NCBI GenBank assembly: GCA_000799755.1
Contig: JUHI01000001.1
Span: 930,001 to 994,000 of the forward strand
Direction of reading: 5' to 3'
Origin: Martinezella tropici
GTDB taxonomy: Bacteria; Pseudomonadota; Alphaproteobacteria; Rhizobiales; Rhizobiaceae
Length of the DNA: 64,000 bases
This document shows positions 54,370-64,000 of the stretch, in pieces. The translations under genes and the position numbers were made by a program. The notes under the pieces were generated by a model. It searched no databases. It worked only from the letters and a program-made list of their open reading frames with translations, and was not told the origin of the DNA. Positions within the stretch are counted from its first letter, which is position 1. Each line of letters begins with the position of its first letter.

Positions 54370-55536
54370 TCACAAACTCAAAATATAGCGGCTCAGCCTA
54401 TCAGCCGCATCTGCAACCTGCACCGGATCGCGCAGGAAGCACGCGCGCATGAAAAGTTCCCCACCCTTTCCGAAAGCCGTTCCGGGCGCCAGGCCAACGC
54501 CGGTCTTGTCGACGATGTCGATCGCGGCCTTGCGGCTGTCGGTGACGCCGTCGATCCTGAGGAAGGAATAGAGCGCCCCATCGGGTTTAAGCGTCTGTAC
54601 GCGATTGGTGGCGATCAGCGCGTCACAGAGAATGTCGCGCGAGCGGGTGGCTTTGGCGATGTTGGAGCGCACGAAATCGTCGCCCTCGTTCAGCGCTGCA
54701 ACCGCGCCCTTCTGCATGAATTGCGCCACACCCGACGTCGAATATTGCACGAGGTTTTCGATCACCTGACCGAGTTCGGCCGGAGCGACGATCCAGCCGA
54801 CTCGCCAACCGGTCATCGACCAGTTCTTCGAGAAGGAATTGACGAAGAGGATCTTGTCGTCGGCTTCCTTGACGTCGAGGAAGCTCGGCGCGCGGCCGCC
54901 GGTATAATAGTAGAGCGCATAGATCTCGTCGGCCATGATCCAGAGATCATGCTTGCGCGCGAGCGCCAAGATATCGCGGAGATCCTGATGCGTCGCCGTC
55001 CAGCCGGTTGGATTGGACGGAGTGTTAATGAAGAGGCCCTTGGTTTTTGGCGTGATCGCCGCCTCCATGCGACCGAGATCGAGCGACCATTTGCCATGCT
55101 CGAACTGCAACGGCACGGGCACGGAGCGGGCGCCTGATATCTCGAGCGCGGCGGCGATGTTCGGCCAGGCCGGCGAGAGATAGACCATCTCGTCGCCGGG
55201 AGAGGTGATCGCCTGCACGGAGAGCTGGATCGCCTGCATGCCGGAGCCGACGACATAGAAATTCTCCATCGGCAGCGACGTGCCGAAATGCCGGCCGTAG
55301 TAATCGGCGAGCGCCTGGCGCAGTTCGGGGATGCCGCGCTGCCAGGTGTAGAAGGTTTCACCGGCGTTGAGCGACGCCATGGCGGCGCGGTTGATGAAAT
55401 CCGGCGTCGGCAGATCGCCCTCGCCGACCCAGAGCGGCAGCAGGCCGTCGCGGCCGCGGGCGTAATTGACCACTTCGACGATCCCGCTTTCGGGTGCTGC
55501 GAGCGCGCGCGGGCTGAGGCTGTTCAGTATCGACAT
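54370..55536 (-). CDS. Class I/II PLP-dependent aminotransferase
   Basis: A 388-residue fold-type I aminotransferase. PLP Lys237 is in NSFSKNWSMTGWRVGW, with the conserved NTPSNPTG (171-178) and the D-Y pair in MADEIYALYY. The start is set at MSILNSLSPRALAAPESG; the frame upstream is weaker. The amino acid substrate is not readable. It appears monocistronic. Confidence 0.91.
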   Translation of the reverse strand: MSILNSLSPRALAAPESGIVEVVNYARGRDGLLPLWVGEGDLPTPDFINRAAMASLNAGETFYTWQRGIPELRQALADYYGRHFGTSLPMENFYVVGSGMQAIQLSVQAITSPGDEMVYLSPAWPNIAAALEISGARSVPVPLQFEHGKWSLDLGRMEAAITPKTKGLFINTPSNPTGWTATHQDLRDILALARKHDLWIMADEIYALYYYTGGRAPSFLDVKEADDKILFVNSFSKNWSMTGWRVGWIVAPAELGQVIENLVQYSTSGVAQFMQKGAVAALNEGDDFVRSNIAKATRSRDILCDALIATNRVQTLKPDGALYSFLRIDGVTDSRKAAIDIVDKTGVGLAPGTAFGKGGELFMRACFLRDPVQVADAADRLSRYILSL

Positions 55537-55627
55537 GCAAAGTCTCCGGTTTCTGCCTTCATAAAGCAGAGCGGCGGACAAATCCCATGACTTTGCCTTA
55601 GCGAATGATCGATTTTCGTGATGAATA

Positions 55628-55657
55628 AAGCCCCGGCCCTTGTGGGAACCGAGGCTT
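55628..55657 (-). terminator. Probable terminator after mscL
   Basis: Arms AAGCCCCGG (55628-55636) and CCGAGGCTT (55649-55657) pair with one internal mismatch and are followed on the minus strand by TATTCATC. It lies 23 bp after the mscL stop. Confidence 0.5.
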
Positions 55658-55680
55658 CGAAAGCGGCTGAATTGTGCCTA

Positions 55681-56106
55681 TCAGCGCTTCGCGAGAAGAT
55701 CGCGAATTTCGGTGAGCAGTTGGACGTCGGCCGGCGGCGGTGCGGCCTCGGCAACCTTCTCTTCCTTGCGCTCGACCTGCGAGCGGAGCGCGTTCACGCC
55801 CTTGACCATCAGGAAGATGATCCAGGCGAGGATGAGGAAGTTGATGAGGACAGTGATGAAGCTGCCGTAGGCGAGAACGGCGCCCTGAGCGCGGGCGGCA
55901 GCAAGCGTCGGTGCGTTGACCCCCGAGGCGAGGCCGATGAAGTAGTTCGAGAAATCGAAGCCGCCGAAAATGGCGCCGACGATCGGCATGATGATATCGT
56001 CAACCAGCGATTTCACGATGCCGCCGAAAGCGCCGCCGATGATGACACCGACCGCAAGATCCATCACATTGCCGCGGGCGATAAATGCCTTGAATTCATT
56101 AAGCAT
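55681..56106 (-). CDS. mscL: MscL, large-conductance mechanosensitive channel
   Basis: A 141-residue homopentameric channel that vents solutes on osmotic downshock. The N-terminal [20 protein letters not shown] leads to TM1, the [19 protein letters not shown] segment is conserved, TM2 lies at about residues 80-103 ([20 protein letters not shown]), and a charged C-terminal bundle follows. Length is normal. Confidence 0.97.
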   Translation of the reverse strand: MLNEFKAFIARGNVMDLAVGVIIGGAFGGIVKSLVDDIIMPIVGAIFGGFDFSNYFIGLASGVNAPTLAAARAQGAVLAYGSFITVLINFLILAWIIFLMVKGVNALRSQVERKEEKVAEAAPPPADVQLLTEIRDLLAKR

Positions 56107-56360
56107 TGAGCAGTCCCCTTCGCGTTGCCGTTGAATTCACTGATGATGATTATGCACCACCTTTTTCCTTATTTTTCAACAGAAAATTGTCGGGAAACCT
56201 TACCCGGGCGCGAATATCCCAAGATAATTCCGTGGGTTAGTCAATTTCCCCGCGCATATGCCCGGCTATTTGTTCGTCACTTGCGAGCAACGCAGCCGAA
56301 TTTCCCGACGATTAACTCCACCGGCACTTTCGCGTGGGGTTTGATACGAGCGGCAATGCT

Positions 56361-56966
56361 TCAGCCTTTGAGCATGACCTTGGCGATGAGGTCGCGAACA
56401 TAGTTTGGGGCAGGCATCTGGTCGAAAAGGATGCGGTATATGATGGGCGAAATGACGTGATCCATCAGCTCCTCCAGGGTCGGGAAAGGCTCGCGGTCCT
56501 TCTCTGCCCGTGCAATGAAGACGCTAAGTTGGTAGCGCGTATAGGTGCCGCATTTCTCCGCATTTGCGCTGTCGGTAGCAGCGAGAATATCGCGCAGCAT
56601 TTGCCTGCCGACACCGGAGGCCATTTCATCGGCATATTGCTCGACCCAGGCCTCCAGATCGTCGCGGGCGCTGCCGACCCTGGCGGGTTCCCCCTCCGGC
56701 TGCAGACGCGCGGCGGCCACGTCGGCCAGAAGCTCTTGAAGATCGCCCCAGCGGCGGTAAATCGTCGATGGCGTGACATTGGCGTGCTGCGCGATCAATG
56801 GGATCGTGATATCGGCGCGATCCATCCTTGCCAGCATATCGCGGACGGACTGATGCACGGCCGCCTGCACTCTGGCGCTGCGCCCACCGGGACGGGGATT
56901 TTCTCTATAACCCATAAGCCTTTGCCAATCTTTCCCTTTTGTCGTTCGTGAATCATCATCGGTCAT
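56361..56966 (-). CDS. TetR-family repressor
   Basis: A 201-residue regulator with an N-terminal HTH at about residues 50-80 (ITIPLIAQHANVTPSTIYRR WGDL region) and a helical ligand domain. It is divergent from an MFS exporter 87 bp away, with two operator-like copies between them, so it probably represses both itself and the exporter. The inducer is unknown. Confidence 0.92.
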   Translation of the reverse strand: MTDDDSRTTKGKDWQRLMGYRENPRPGGRSARVQAAVHQSVRDMLARMDRADITIPLIAQHANVTPSTIYRRWGDLQELLADVAAARLQPEGEPARVGSARDDLEAWVEQYADEMASGVGRQMLRDILAATDSANAEKCGTYTRYQLSVFIARAEKDREPFPTLEELMDHVISPIIYRILFDQMPAPNYVRDLIAKVMLKG

Positions 56967-56969
56967 TCA

Positions 56970-57036
56970 CTAACGCAAATTATTTGCTTTTGTGCGGCAG
57001 GCACCCCATATCCATCTAACGCAATCTCTTAGCTTT
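56970..57036. promoter_or_regulatory. Duplicated operator-like site between tetR and MFS genes
   Basis: Two 21-bp direct copies with the form CTAACGCAA-n5-TT-n-GCTTT: 56970-56990 and 57016-57036, matching at 17 of 21 positions. The first contains the palindrome GCAAAT-T-ATTTGC (56975-56987). Their place between divergent starts makes them candidate TetR binding sites. Confidence 0.6.
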
Positions 57037-57053
57037 AAGCCAGGATATAGTCG

Positions 57054-58265
57054 ATGACCTCGCCCGATTCCACAACCAGCGCGCCGATTTCCTTGGCCAG
57101 ACGCTTCGCGCCGTTCTACTACGCATCGACCAGCGGTCTGTTCCTGGCCGCCTCATCCGCACCGACGCCTCTCTACCGCCTTTACCAGCAGGCCTTCGCC
57201 TTCTCGCCGGTCCTGCTCACGGTGATCTTCGCCGTCTATGCCTTCGCCCTCCTTGCCGCGCTGCTCATTGTCGGCTCGATTTCCGACCATCTCGGCCGTC
57301 GTCCGGTGATCTTTGTGTCGATCCTCCTGAATATGGTGGCGATAGCGCTGTTTTTAATGGCCGAAGGGCCTGATTGGCTAATTGCCGCCCGCATCGTGCA
57401 GGGCCTGGCAACGGGCACCGCAGTCAGCTCCATCGGCGCCGCCCTTGTCGATCTCGATCCGGTCAAGGGATCGATCACCAACAGCCTTGCGCCGCTTGCG
57501 GGAATGGCGATCGGCGCGCTCGGCACAAGCCTGTTGGTCCAGTTTGCGCCGGCTCCCACCATACTCGTTTACATCGTCACACTCGCTCTCCTGGCACTGC
57601 AGGCAATGCTGCTCTGGGTGATGCCGGAGACAACGACCCGACGAACCGGCCTGCTCGCATCGCTGAAGCCTGAAATCGCCGTTCCCCTGCAGGCGCGCCG
57701 AACGCTGCTGGCCCTCACACCCATCAATGTCGCCGTCTGGGCGCTCGCCGGCTTCTATCTGTCGCTGGTGCCCTCGCTCGTCACCGCGACGACCGGCAGC
57801 ACGGCGCCGCTGGTGGGTGGCTCCGTGGTCGCAGCCTTGACAATCAGCGGCGCGGCCGCCGTCTTCCTGATGCGCAAGAGATCCGCTGCCACGATCATGT
57901 GGTTCGGCATACCGAGCATGACGCTCGGCATACTGACTGTCATCGCCGGAATGCATGCAGCCGAGGTGTCGATCCTGGCCTTGGGAACGCTGATCGCCGG
58001 CGCCGGCTTCGGCGCGGCCTTCCTCGGTACGGTCAGAAGCATCATGCCGCTCGCAAAACCCGACGAGCGCGCCGGGCTGCTGTCGGCCTTCTACATCCAG
58101 AGCTACCTTGCCTTCAGCGTGCCGGCCATTCTGGCAGGCTTCCTGTCGAAAGCATTCGGATTTGCGGAGGCCGCGGATATCTATGCGGCGGCGATCCTGC
58201 TGCTCGTCGGCTGGGGCGTCGTCGCCTTGCGATCCAATCGGGAAAAGCCCTTGAGTATTGCGTAA
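57054..58265 (+). CDS. MFS transporter (drug/metabolite exporter type)
   Basis: A 403-residue inner-membrane transporter with about 12 TM segments. The N-half loop motif SDHLGRRPVIFVSILLN matches the MFS motif A (GxLaDrxGrr), and ARIVQGLATGTAVSSIGAAL matches TM4. It is under a divergent TetR gene, which suggests efflux of a toxic compound. Substrate not readable. Confidence 0.92.
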   Translation: MTSPDSTTSAPISLARRFAPFYYASTSGLFLAASSAPTPLYRLYQQAFAFSPVLLTVIFAVYAFALLAALLIVGSISDHLGRRPVIFVSILLNMVAIALFLMAEGPDWLIAARIVQGLATGTAVSSIGAALVDLDPVKGSITNSLAPLAGMAIGALGTSLLVQFAPAPTILVYIVTLALLALQAMLLWVMPETTTRRTGLLASLKPEIAVPLQARRTLLALTPINVAVWALAGFYLSLVPSLVTATTGSTAPLVGGSVVAALTISGAAAVFLMRKRSAATIMWFGIPSMTLGILTVIAGMHAAEVSILALGTLIAGAGFGAAFLGTVRSIMPLAKPDERAGLLSAFYIQSYLAFSVPAILAGFLSKAFGFAEAADIYAAAILLLVGWGVVALRSNREKPLSIA

Positions 58266-58273
58266 GTAAAATC

Positions 58274-58717
58274 TTACGGCTTGAGCCCGAGTTCAGCAAG
58301 ACCGCTGCCGTCCATGGCAAACGGCACAGACGTATGTTCGTGGACGATCTTCCAGATGCCGGCCTCTTTCTTCAGCCCGAGCGTCTGGCGAAACCAGAGA
58401 TCGACTTCGATGCCATCGGTCTTCTTGCCGGTCATCTGCACGAGCCCGGTCCAAAAGGCGACATCGCCACCAATTGTGAGCCTCACATCGACCTCATTGC
58501 CACCGATCGGACCCTCCCAGGTCAAGAACCAGCCTTCCAGGCCCTTCTCGCCCTTGCCCTTGTGCACGAGTGGTGCCGCCAGCGTGAAGCCGACAATATC
58601 ATCACTGAGGTGCCTGACGACACCGGCCGCATCCTTGTTTCCCAGAGCTGAAGCCCAGCTTGCAAGCATCTCGTCGATGGCCTCAGCCTCGTCGCGATTA
58701 CCGATGATCTCGATCAT
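58274..58717 (-). CDS. SnoaL/DUF4440-like (NTF2 fold) protein
   Basis: A 147-residue NTF2-fold protein with the pattern AIDEMLASWASALGNKDAAG, VVRHLSDDIVGFTLAAPLVH, LTIGGDVAFWTGLVQMTG, LWFRQTLGLKKEAGIWKIVH and EHTSVPFAMDGSG. Members range from ketosteroid-isomerase-like enzymes to proteins of no known function, so no reaction is assigned. It converges on the MFS gene with 8 bp between stops. Confidence 0.85.
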   Translation of the reverse strand: MIEIIGNRDEAEAIDEMLASWASALGNKDAAGVVRHLSDDIVGFTLAAPLVHKGKGEKGLEGWFLTWEGPIGGNEVDVRLTIGGDVAFWTGLVQMTGKKTDGIEVDLWFRQTLGLKKEAGIWKIVHEHTSVPFAMDGSGLAELGLKP

Positions 58718-58763
58718 GTCACTCTCCTTGGTTTGATGAGCTCAAACAAAGGACGAATGAAAA

Positions 58764-58788
58764 GGGCCGCTCCCGACAGGAGCGGCCC
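58764..58788 (-). terminator. Terminator of the fad operon
   Basis: Perfect 10-bp stem GGGCCGCTCC (58764-58773) / GGAGCGGCCC (58779-58788), loop CGACA, followed on the minus strand by CTTTTCATTC. It lies 30 bp after the fadB stop. Confidence 0.8.
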
Positions 58789-58818
58789 GTTATTTGTCGT
58801 CAGTAGCGACCTATTGTC

Positions 58819-61029
58819 TTACGCGGCTTTCTCGACACGGTAGGGATCGAAGCGTCCGTAGAAGGTCTCGCCCTTCGCCGCCATGTCCTTCAGTAGCGCC
58901 GTCGGCTGGAAATGTGGGCCGTAGGCGGCCGCCAGCTTTTCGCAAAGCTCCACGAAAGCTTTCACGCCCATGCCGTCGATGTAGGACAGCGCGCCGCCGG
59001 TATAGGGCGCAAAGCCAAAGCCGAGGATGGAGCCGACATCGGCTTCACGGGGATCGGTGACGATGCCTTCTTCCATGGTGCGGGATGCCTCGAGCGCGAT
59101 GGTGACGAGGAAGCGCTGCTTCAGCACGTTGACATCGACATCATCGGCCTTCTTCTGCGGATAGAGATCCTTGAGGCCGGGCCAGAGCGACTTCTTCGCC
59201 GGCTTCGGCGGATAGTCATAGAAGCCCTTGGCGTTCTTCCGGCCCAGGCGTCCCTCGCCTTCCACCAGACCGGTGACGAGCTGCATGTGACGCGGATCGA
59301 CCGCCTTCTCGCCGAGATCGGCAACCGTCGCCTTCAGGATCTTGTAGGAGAGATCGATGGCGACTTCGTCGTTGAGCGCCAGCGGGCCGACCGGCATGCC
59401 GGCCATCTTGGCGGCATTCTCGATCATGGTCGCAGGCACGCCTTCGATCAGCATGTCATAGGCTTCGTGGATGTAGCGGAAGACGCAGCGATTGACGAAG
59501 AAGCCGCGCGTGTCGTTGACGACGATCGGCGTCTTCTTGATGGCGGCGACATAGTCGAGCGCGACCGCGAGCGCATGATCGCCGGTTTCCTTGCCGAGAA
59601 TGACTTCCGTCAGCATCATCTTCTCCACAGGCGAGAAGAAGTGGACGCCGATGAAATCGACCGGGCGCTTGGAGTTCTTCGCAAGGCCCGAGATCGGTAG
59701 CGTCGAGGTGTTTGAAGCGAAGACGGCGCCGGCGGGCAATACTGCTTCGACGGCCTCGATGACAGCCTTCTTGACCTCGCGATCCTCGAACACCGCCTCG
59801 ATGACGAGATCGGCATCCTTCAGATCGGCATAATCGGCCGAGGGCGTGATGCGGGAGAGCAGAGCAGCGCCCTCATCTTGCGTCAGTCTTCCCTTACCGA
59901 CGGAATCTTTGACCAGCCCCTCGCCGACGCTCTTGCCCTTGGTTGCGGCTTCGATATCGCGGTCGATGAGCGTCACCGGAATACCAGCTGCGGCGGTAAC
60001 ATAGGCGATGGAAGCGCCCATGAAACCGGCGCCGACGACGCCAACCTTCTTCAGTTCGGTCTTCGGCTGGCCGGCCGGGCGGCGGGCGCCCTTGCCGAGT
60101 TCCTGCATGGAGATGAACAGCGAACGGATCATCGAATAGGCTTCGGTGGTCTGCAGCACATGCGTGAAATAGCGCTGCTCGATCTTCAGGCCGGTATCGA
60201 AGGGAACCTGCAGACCTTCATAGACGCATTTGAGGATGGCGAGTGCTGCCGGATAATTGCCCGAGGTCTCGCGGCGCAGGATGGCGGGCGCTGCCGGCCA
60301 GAGCTGTGCTGCAGCCGGCGTCCAGATACCGCCGCCCGGTGCCTTGAAGCCCCTTTCGTCCCAGGGAGCGACGGGCTTCAGGCCGTCCTTGATCATCTGC
60401 TTCGCGGCCGGGATCAGCTGATCCGGCTCGACCACCTGATGCACGAGATTCATCGCCTTGGCGCGCGCCGCCGTCAGCGACTGGCCCGTGGTCATCATCT
60501 GCAAGGCCGATTGTGCATCCGTCAGGCGGGCGATGCGCTGCGTGCCGCCGGCGCCGGGGAAGATGCCGACCTTGACCTCAGGCAGCGCAATCTTGACGCT
60601 CTTGGCGCTCGACGCGACGCGGCCGTGGCAAGCCAGCGACAGCTCGAAAGCGCCGCCCATGCAGGTGCCGTTGATGGCCGAAACCCAAGGCTTGCCGCAG
60701 GTTTCGAGCTTGCGGAACAGGCCCGTCATGCGCCCCACGAGATCGAAAAGCTTCTTTGCGGCCGCGGCCGGGTCCTTCGCCTTCTCCTCCTGATAGAAGG
60801 AGAACATCGACTTGATCATCGACAGATCGGCGCCACCGGAGAAGGAGGATTTGCCCGAGGTGAAGACCACGCCCTTGACGGCGGCATCGGCGACCGTCGC
60901 ATCGATGATGGCGTTCAGCTCTTCGAGGATCTCAGCTGTGAAGACGTTCATGGACTTGCCGGGCATGTCCCAGGTAACAAGTGCGATGCCGTCTGCGTCG
61001 GTCTCAACGGTGAAATTTGTGTAAGCCAT
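58819..61029 (-). CDS. fadB: FadB/FadJ-type enoyl-CoA hydratase / 3-hydroxyacyl-CoA dehydrogenase
   Basis: A 736-residue bifunctional beta-oxidation enzyme. The N-terminal crotonase domain covers about residues 1-200 ([40 protein letters not shown]). The NAD-binding dehydrogenase starts near residue 328 ([44 protein letters not shown]) and is followed by the 3HCDH C-terminal domains. Length matches FadB/FadJ. It follows fadA by 13 bp. Confidence 0.95.
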   Translation of the reverse strand: MAYTNFTVETDADGIALVTWDMPGKSMNVFTAEILEELNAIIDATVADAAVKGVVFTSGKSSFSGGADLSMIKSMFSFYQEEKAKDPAAAAKKLFDLVGRMTGLFRKLETCGKPWVSAINGTCMGGAFELSLACHGRVASSAKSVKIALPEVKVGIFPGAGGTQRIARLTDAQSALQMMTTGQSLTAARAKAMNLVHQVVEPDQLIPAAKQMIKDGLKPVAPWDERGFKAPGGGIWTPAAAQLWPAAPAILRRETSGNYPAALAILKCVYEGLQVPFDTGLKIEQRYFTHVLQTTEAYSMIRSLFISMQELGKGARRPAGQPKTELKKVGVVGAGFMGASIAYVTAAAGIPVTLIDRDIEAATKGKSVGEGLVKDSVGKGRLTQDEGAALLSRITPSADYADLKDADLVIEAVFEDREVKKAVIEAVEAVLPAGAVFASNTSTLPISGLAKNSKRPVDFIGVHFFSPVEKMMLTEVILGKETGDHALAVALDYVAAIKKTPIVVNDTRGFFVNRCVFRYIHEAYDMLIEGVPATMIENAAKMAGMPVGPLALNDEVAIDLSYKILKATVADLGEKAVDPRHMQLVTGLVEGEGRLGRKNAKGFYDYPPKPAKKSLWPGLKDLYPQKKADDVDVNVLKQRFLVTIALEASRTMEEGIVTDPREADVGSILGFGFAPYTGGALSYIDGMGVKAFVELCEKLAAAYGPHFQPTALLKDMAAKGETFYGRFDPYRVEKAA

Positions 61030-61042
61030 TGGTTTCCCCTCC

Positions 61043-62251
61043 TCAGACGCGTTCGATGATCGTCGCGGTGCCCATGCCGGCGCCGATGCAGAGCGTGACC
61101 AGCGCGGTATTGAGATCGCGGCGCTCCAACTCGTCCAGCACGGTGCCGAGGATCATCGCGCCGGTCGCGCCGAGCGGATGGCCCATGGCAATCGCGCCGC
61201 CATTGACGTTGATCTTGTCATGCGGGATTTCGAAAGCCTGCATGTAGCGCAGCACGACGGCGGCAAAGGCTTCGTTGAGTTCGAAAAGATCGATATCGGC
61301 AAGCGTCATGCCGCTGCGCTTCAAAAGCTTCTCGGTGACATCGACCGGGCCGGTCAGCATCAGCGCCGGATCGGAACCGATATTGGCAAAAGCCTTGATG
61401 CGGCCGCGCGGCTTCAAGCTCATGCTCTGCCCACCCGCCTTGGAGCCGAGCAGTACGGCAGCGGCACCATCGACGATGCCGGAGGAGTTGCCGGCATGAT
61501 GGACGTAGTTGATGCGCTCGACTTCCGGATGCGCCTGGATGGCAACGGCTTCGAAACCACCCATTTCGCCGGGCAGCTGGAAGGACGGATTGAGCGAGGC
61601 GAGCGCCTGCATATCGGTGCCGGGACGCATGTGCTCGTCGCGGTCGAGGATTGTCAGGCCGTTGATGTCCTTCACCGGCACGACGGAATTCTTGAAGTAG
61701 CCCTTCTCCCAGGCATTGGCTGCGCGCTTCTGGCTTTCGACCGCATAGGCATCAACGTCATCGCGGGAGAAGCCGTATTTCGTGGCGATGAGATCGGCGG
61801 ACACGCCCTGCGGCATGAAATAGGCGGGGAAGTTGACCGAGGGGTCCATGAACCATGCTCCGCCGGACATGCCCAAACCGACGCGCGACATGCTTTCGAC
61901 ACCGCCGGCGATGACGATATCGTCGGCGCCCTGAGCGATCTTGCCCGCAGCGAAATTCACCGCGTCGAGGCCCGAGGCGCAGAAGCGGGAAATCTGCATG
62001 CCCGGCGCCTTGTTGGAATAGCCTGCTTCGAAGGCAGCGCCCTTCGGAATGACGGCGCCGGCATCCATGACCGGATCGACGCAGCCCATGATGATGTCGT
62101 CAACCGTTTCGGTGTCGAGGCCGTTGCGGTCGCGGATCGCCTCCAGCGTCTTGGCGGCGAGGCGAACGGACGGCACTTCGTGCAGCGATCCATCCTTCTT
62201 GCCGCGCCCGCGCGGCGTGCGCACGTGGTCGTAAATGAAAACCTCGGTCAT
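61043..62251 (-). CDS. fadA: Acetyl-CoA C-acyltransferase (thiolase)
   Basis: A 402-residue thiolase that ends each beta-oxidation cycle. Acylated Cys91 is in [28 protein letters not shown] holds the His-loop partner sequence, and the C-terminal [15 protein letters not shown] and [13 protein letters not shown] hold the catalytic His and Cys. Length is typical. It lies between fadE and fadB. Confidence 0.95.
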   Translation of the reverse strand: MTEVFIYDHVRTPRGRGKKDGSLHEVPSVRLAAKTLEAIRDRNGLDTETVDDIIMGCVDPVMDAGAVIPKGAAFEAGYSNKAPGMQISRFCASGLDAVNFAAGKIAQGADDIVIAGGVESMSRVGLGMSGGAWFMDPSVNFPAYFMPQGVSADLIATKYGFSRDDVDAYAVESQKRAANAWEKGYFKNSVVPVKDINGLTILDRDEHMRPGTDMQALASLNPSFQLPGEMGGFEAVAIQAHPEVERINYVHHAGNSSGIVDGAAAVLLGSKAGGQSMSLKPRGRIKAFANIGSDPALMLTGPVDVTEKLLKRSGMTLADIDLFELNEAFAAVVLRYMQAFEIPHDKINVNGGAIAMGHPLGATGAMILGTVLDELERRDLNTALVTLCIGAGMGTATIIERV

Positions 62252-62286
62252 GTCTCATCTCCCTGCAGCGGCTGGCGCCGCCTTGA

Positions 62287-64000
62287 TCAAAAGGCTTCCG
62301 CCGCCAGTTCCATCATCGTGTCGGCACCGGTTTCGATGCGGGCTTTGCGCAATGCCGTTTCCGGCATGATGCGCTCCATGTAGAACCGCGCCGTGACAAG
62401 CTTGTTCTTCAGATAATCCTCGCGCGCACTGTCGCCGCTTGCAAGGCCATCCTGCGCCGCCTTCGCCATCTTCGCCCACATATAGCCGAGGACGACGAGG
62501 CCGAAGAGGTGCATGTAGTCGGTCGAACCAGCGCCGGCATTGTCAGGCTTGGCCATGGCATTCTGCATGAACCACATGGTTGAGGCCTGCACGTCGTTCA
62601 AGCCCTTCTTCAGATGCTTGGTGTAGAAAGCCATCTGCTCGTCGTTGCGGTTTTCCTCGCAGAAATCGCCGATTTCCTTGAAGAGGGCCATGACCGCGCG
62701 GCCGCCGTTCAGCGCCAGCTTGCGGCCGACGAGATCGAGCGCCTGGATGCCGTTGGCGCCTTCGTAGATCATGGCGATGCGGGCATCGCGGACATACTGG
62801 CTCATGCCGTGTTCTTCGATATAGCCGTGGCCGCCGAAGACCTGCTGCGCCATGACGGCGTGCTCGAAGCCCTTGTCGGTCATGACGCCCTTCAAGATTG
62901 GCGTCGCGAGACCAAGGATATCATCGGCCGCCTGACGGTCTTTCTCGTCCGGGGAGCGATGGGCGATATCGGATTTCAGCGCCGTCCACAGCAGGAAGGC
63001 GCGACCGGCTTCATTGAAAGCGCGGATCGTCATCAGCGAGCGGCGGATATCGGGATGGACGATGATCGGATCGGCCTTCTTGTCCGGTGCCTTCGGGCCG
63101 GAAAGCGAGCGGCCCTGGATGCGCTCGCGGGCATAGTTGGCAGCATTCTGATAGGCAATCTCGGCGATGGAGAGGCCCTGCAGGCCAACCCCGAGACGCG
63201 CCTCGTTCATCATCACGAACATGGCGTTGAGGCCCTTGTTCTCGGCACCGATGAGGAAACCCGTCGCCTCGTCATAATTCATGACGCAGGTCGCGTTGCC
63301 ATGAATGCCCATCTTGTGCTCGATCGCGCCACAAGAGACCGGGTTGCGCGCGCCGAGCGAGCCGTCTTCCTTGACCATGAATTTCGGAACGATAAAGAGC
63401 GAAATGCCCTTAGTGCCCTCAGGTGCACCTTCGATGCGGGCAAGGACGAGATGGACGATATTATCCGTCATGTCGTGCTCGCCGGCGGAAATGAAGATCT
63501 TCTGGCCCGAAATCTTGTAGCTGCCGTCTGCCTGCGGCACCGCCTTGGTGCGCAGGAGGCCGAGATCGGTGCCGCAATGCGGCTCGGTGAGGTTCATGGT
63601 GCCCGACCAGGTGCCCTCGACCATTTTCGGAAGATAGGTCTGCTTCTGCGCATCGGAGCCGTGGACGAGGATCGCGGCGATCGCGCCCTGCGTCAGACCC
63701 GGATACATCATCAGCGACATATTGGCGGCGGAGGTATATTCGCCGACCGCGCAGTGCAGCACGTAGGGAAGCCCCTGCCCGCCGAACTCTTCCGGCACAG
63801 CGAGGCCGAGCCAGCCGCCTTCGCGATAGGCGCGGTAAGCTTCCTTGAAGCCCTTCGGCGTCGAGACTGTGCCGTCGTCATGGCGCACGCAGCCTTCCTG
63901 ATCGCCGGAATAGTTGAGCGGGAAGAGCACTTCCTCGGACAATTTGGCCGCCTCACCGACGATCGCCTCGATCATATCAGGCGTCGCATCGGCATAACCG
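62287..64000 (-). CDS. Acyl-CoA dehydrogenase (FadE-like), truncated by window edge
   Basis: The gene runs off the right end: the frame stays open to base 64000 (residues [17 protein letters not shown] at the edge), so the true N-terminus lies outside. At least 570 residues are present. Signatures are [20 protein letters not shown] (FAD/substrate), [40 protein letters not shown] and [20 protein letters not shown]. It is the large type with a C-terminal extension (acetyl-DH_C-like). First visible gene of the fad operon. Confidence 0.94.
   Translation of the reverse strand, partial: GYADATPDMIEAIVGEAAKLSEEVLFPLNYSGDQEGCVRHDDGTVSTPKGFKEAYRAYREGGWLGLAVPEEFGGQGLPYVLHCAVGEYTSAANMSLMMYPGLTQGAIAAILVHGSDAQKQTYLPKMVEGTWSGTMNLTEPHCGTDLGLLRTKAVPQADGSYKISGQKIFISAGEHDMTDNIVHLVLARIEGAPEGTKGISLFIVPKFMVKEDGSLGARNPVSCGAIEHKMGIHGNATCVMNYDEATGFLIGAENKGLNAMFVMMNEARLGVGLQGLSIAEIAYQNAANYARERIQGRSLSGPKAPDKKADPIIVHPDIRRSLMTIRAFNEAGRAFLLWTALKSDIAHRSPDEKDRQAADDILGLATPILKGVMTDKGFEHAVMAQQVFGGHGYIEEHGMSQYVRDARIAMIYEGANGIQALDLVGRKLALNGGRAVMALFKEIGDFCEENRNDEQMAFYTKHLKKGLNDVQASTMWFMQNAMAKPDNAGAGSTDYMHLFGLVVLGYMWAKMAKAAQDGLASGDSAREDYLKNKLVTARFYMERIMPETALRKARIETGADTMMELAAEAF

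Noticed and set aside
59878-61059. 393-codon plus-strand frame opposite fadB
   Set aside because: Antisense shadow; fadB has complete hydratase and dehydrogenase motifs.

Overview
The window looks like a chromosomal segment of a Rhizobiaceae bacterium, closest in layout to Rhizobium. The evidence is a high-GC alphaproteobacterial sequence, the LuxR-type pair VisN/VisR, MotE, CheS, CheT and a soluble IcpA-type receptor, a che-fli-flg-mot gene order that matches (in reverse) the order I know from Sinorhizobium meliloti, and rhizobial palindromic intergenic repeats. No rRNA, tRNA, CRISPR array, insertion sequence or prophage was seen.

Left end (1-7.2 kb): an overlapping pair encoding a PLP-dependent group II decarboxylase and a TPR/ATP-grasp-like protein runs into two tandem, about 90% identical flagellin genes on the minus strand. 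A TPR-GT41 (OGT-like) glycosyltransferase gene is divergent from the flagellins. It sits between them and fliP, where S. meliloti has none, so it is a good candidate flagellin glycosyltransferase.

Flagellar block (7.3-25.6 kb): a long minus-strand run flgF-fliI-(18-codon ORF)-orf-flgB-flgC-fliE-flgG-flgA-flgI-motE-flgH-fliL-fliP, with many 4-bp ATGA overlaps. Divergent from it is the plus-strand run motA-fliM-fliN-fliG-flhB-orf, closed by a two-part terminator. visN-visR (master regulator) and fliF (MS ring) follow on the minus strand.

Chemotaxis operon (25.8-34.2 kb, minus strand): icpA-cheS-cheY1-cheA-cheW-cheR-cheB-cheY2-cheD-cheT. It is a two-response-regulator system without a recognisable CheZ, in which CheS and CheT are the likely signal-termination parts.

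Middle (34.6-43.1 kb): a 37-codon membrane peptide, a GT39-type membrane glycosyltransferase, a mosaic palindromic repeat, a small hypothetical, a fused secDF, an SMP-30/gluconolactonase-like gene and a UvrD-type helicase.

Metabolic part (43.3-64 kb): a minus-strand run of a branched-chain-amino-acid-type ABC importer (binding protein, two ATPases, two permeases), a GMC oxidoreductase, 3-hydroxyisobutyryl-CoA hydrolase and 3-hydroxyisobutyrate dehydrogenase, divergent from a LysR regulator. It looks like uptake and breakdown of a branched-chain (valine-type) compound. Then come galE, a PLP aminotransferase, mscL, a divergent TetR-MFS pair with a duplicated operator-like site, a SnoaL-like protein, and a beta-oxidation operon fadE(partial)-fadA-fadB. 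Three nested inverted-repeat elements lie in the intergenic gaps near 43.2, 47.1 and 54.2 kb.

All identities are from reading motifs and gene order by eye. No database search was run.
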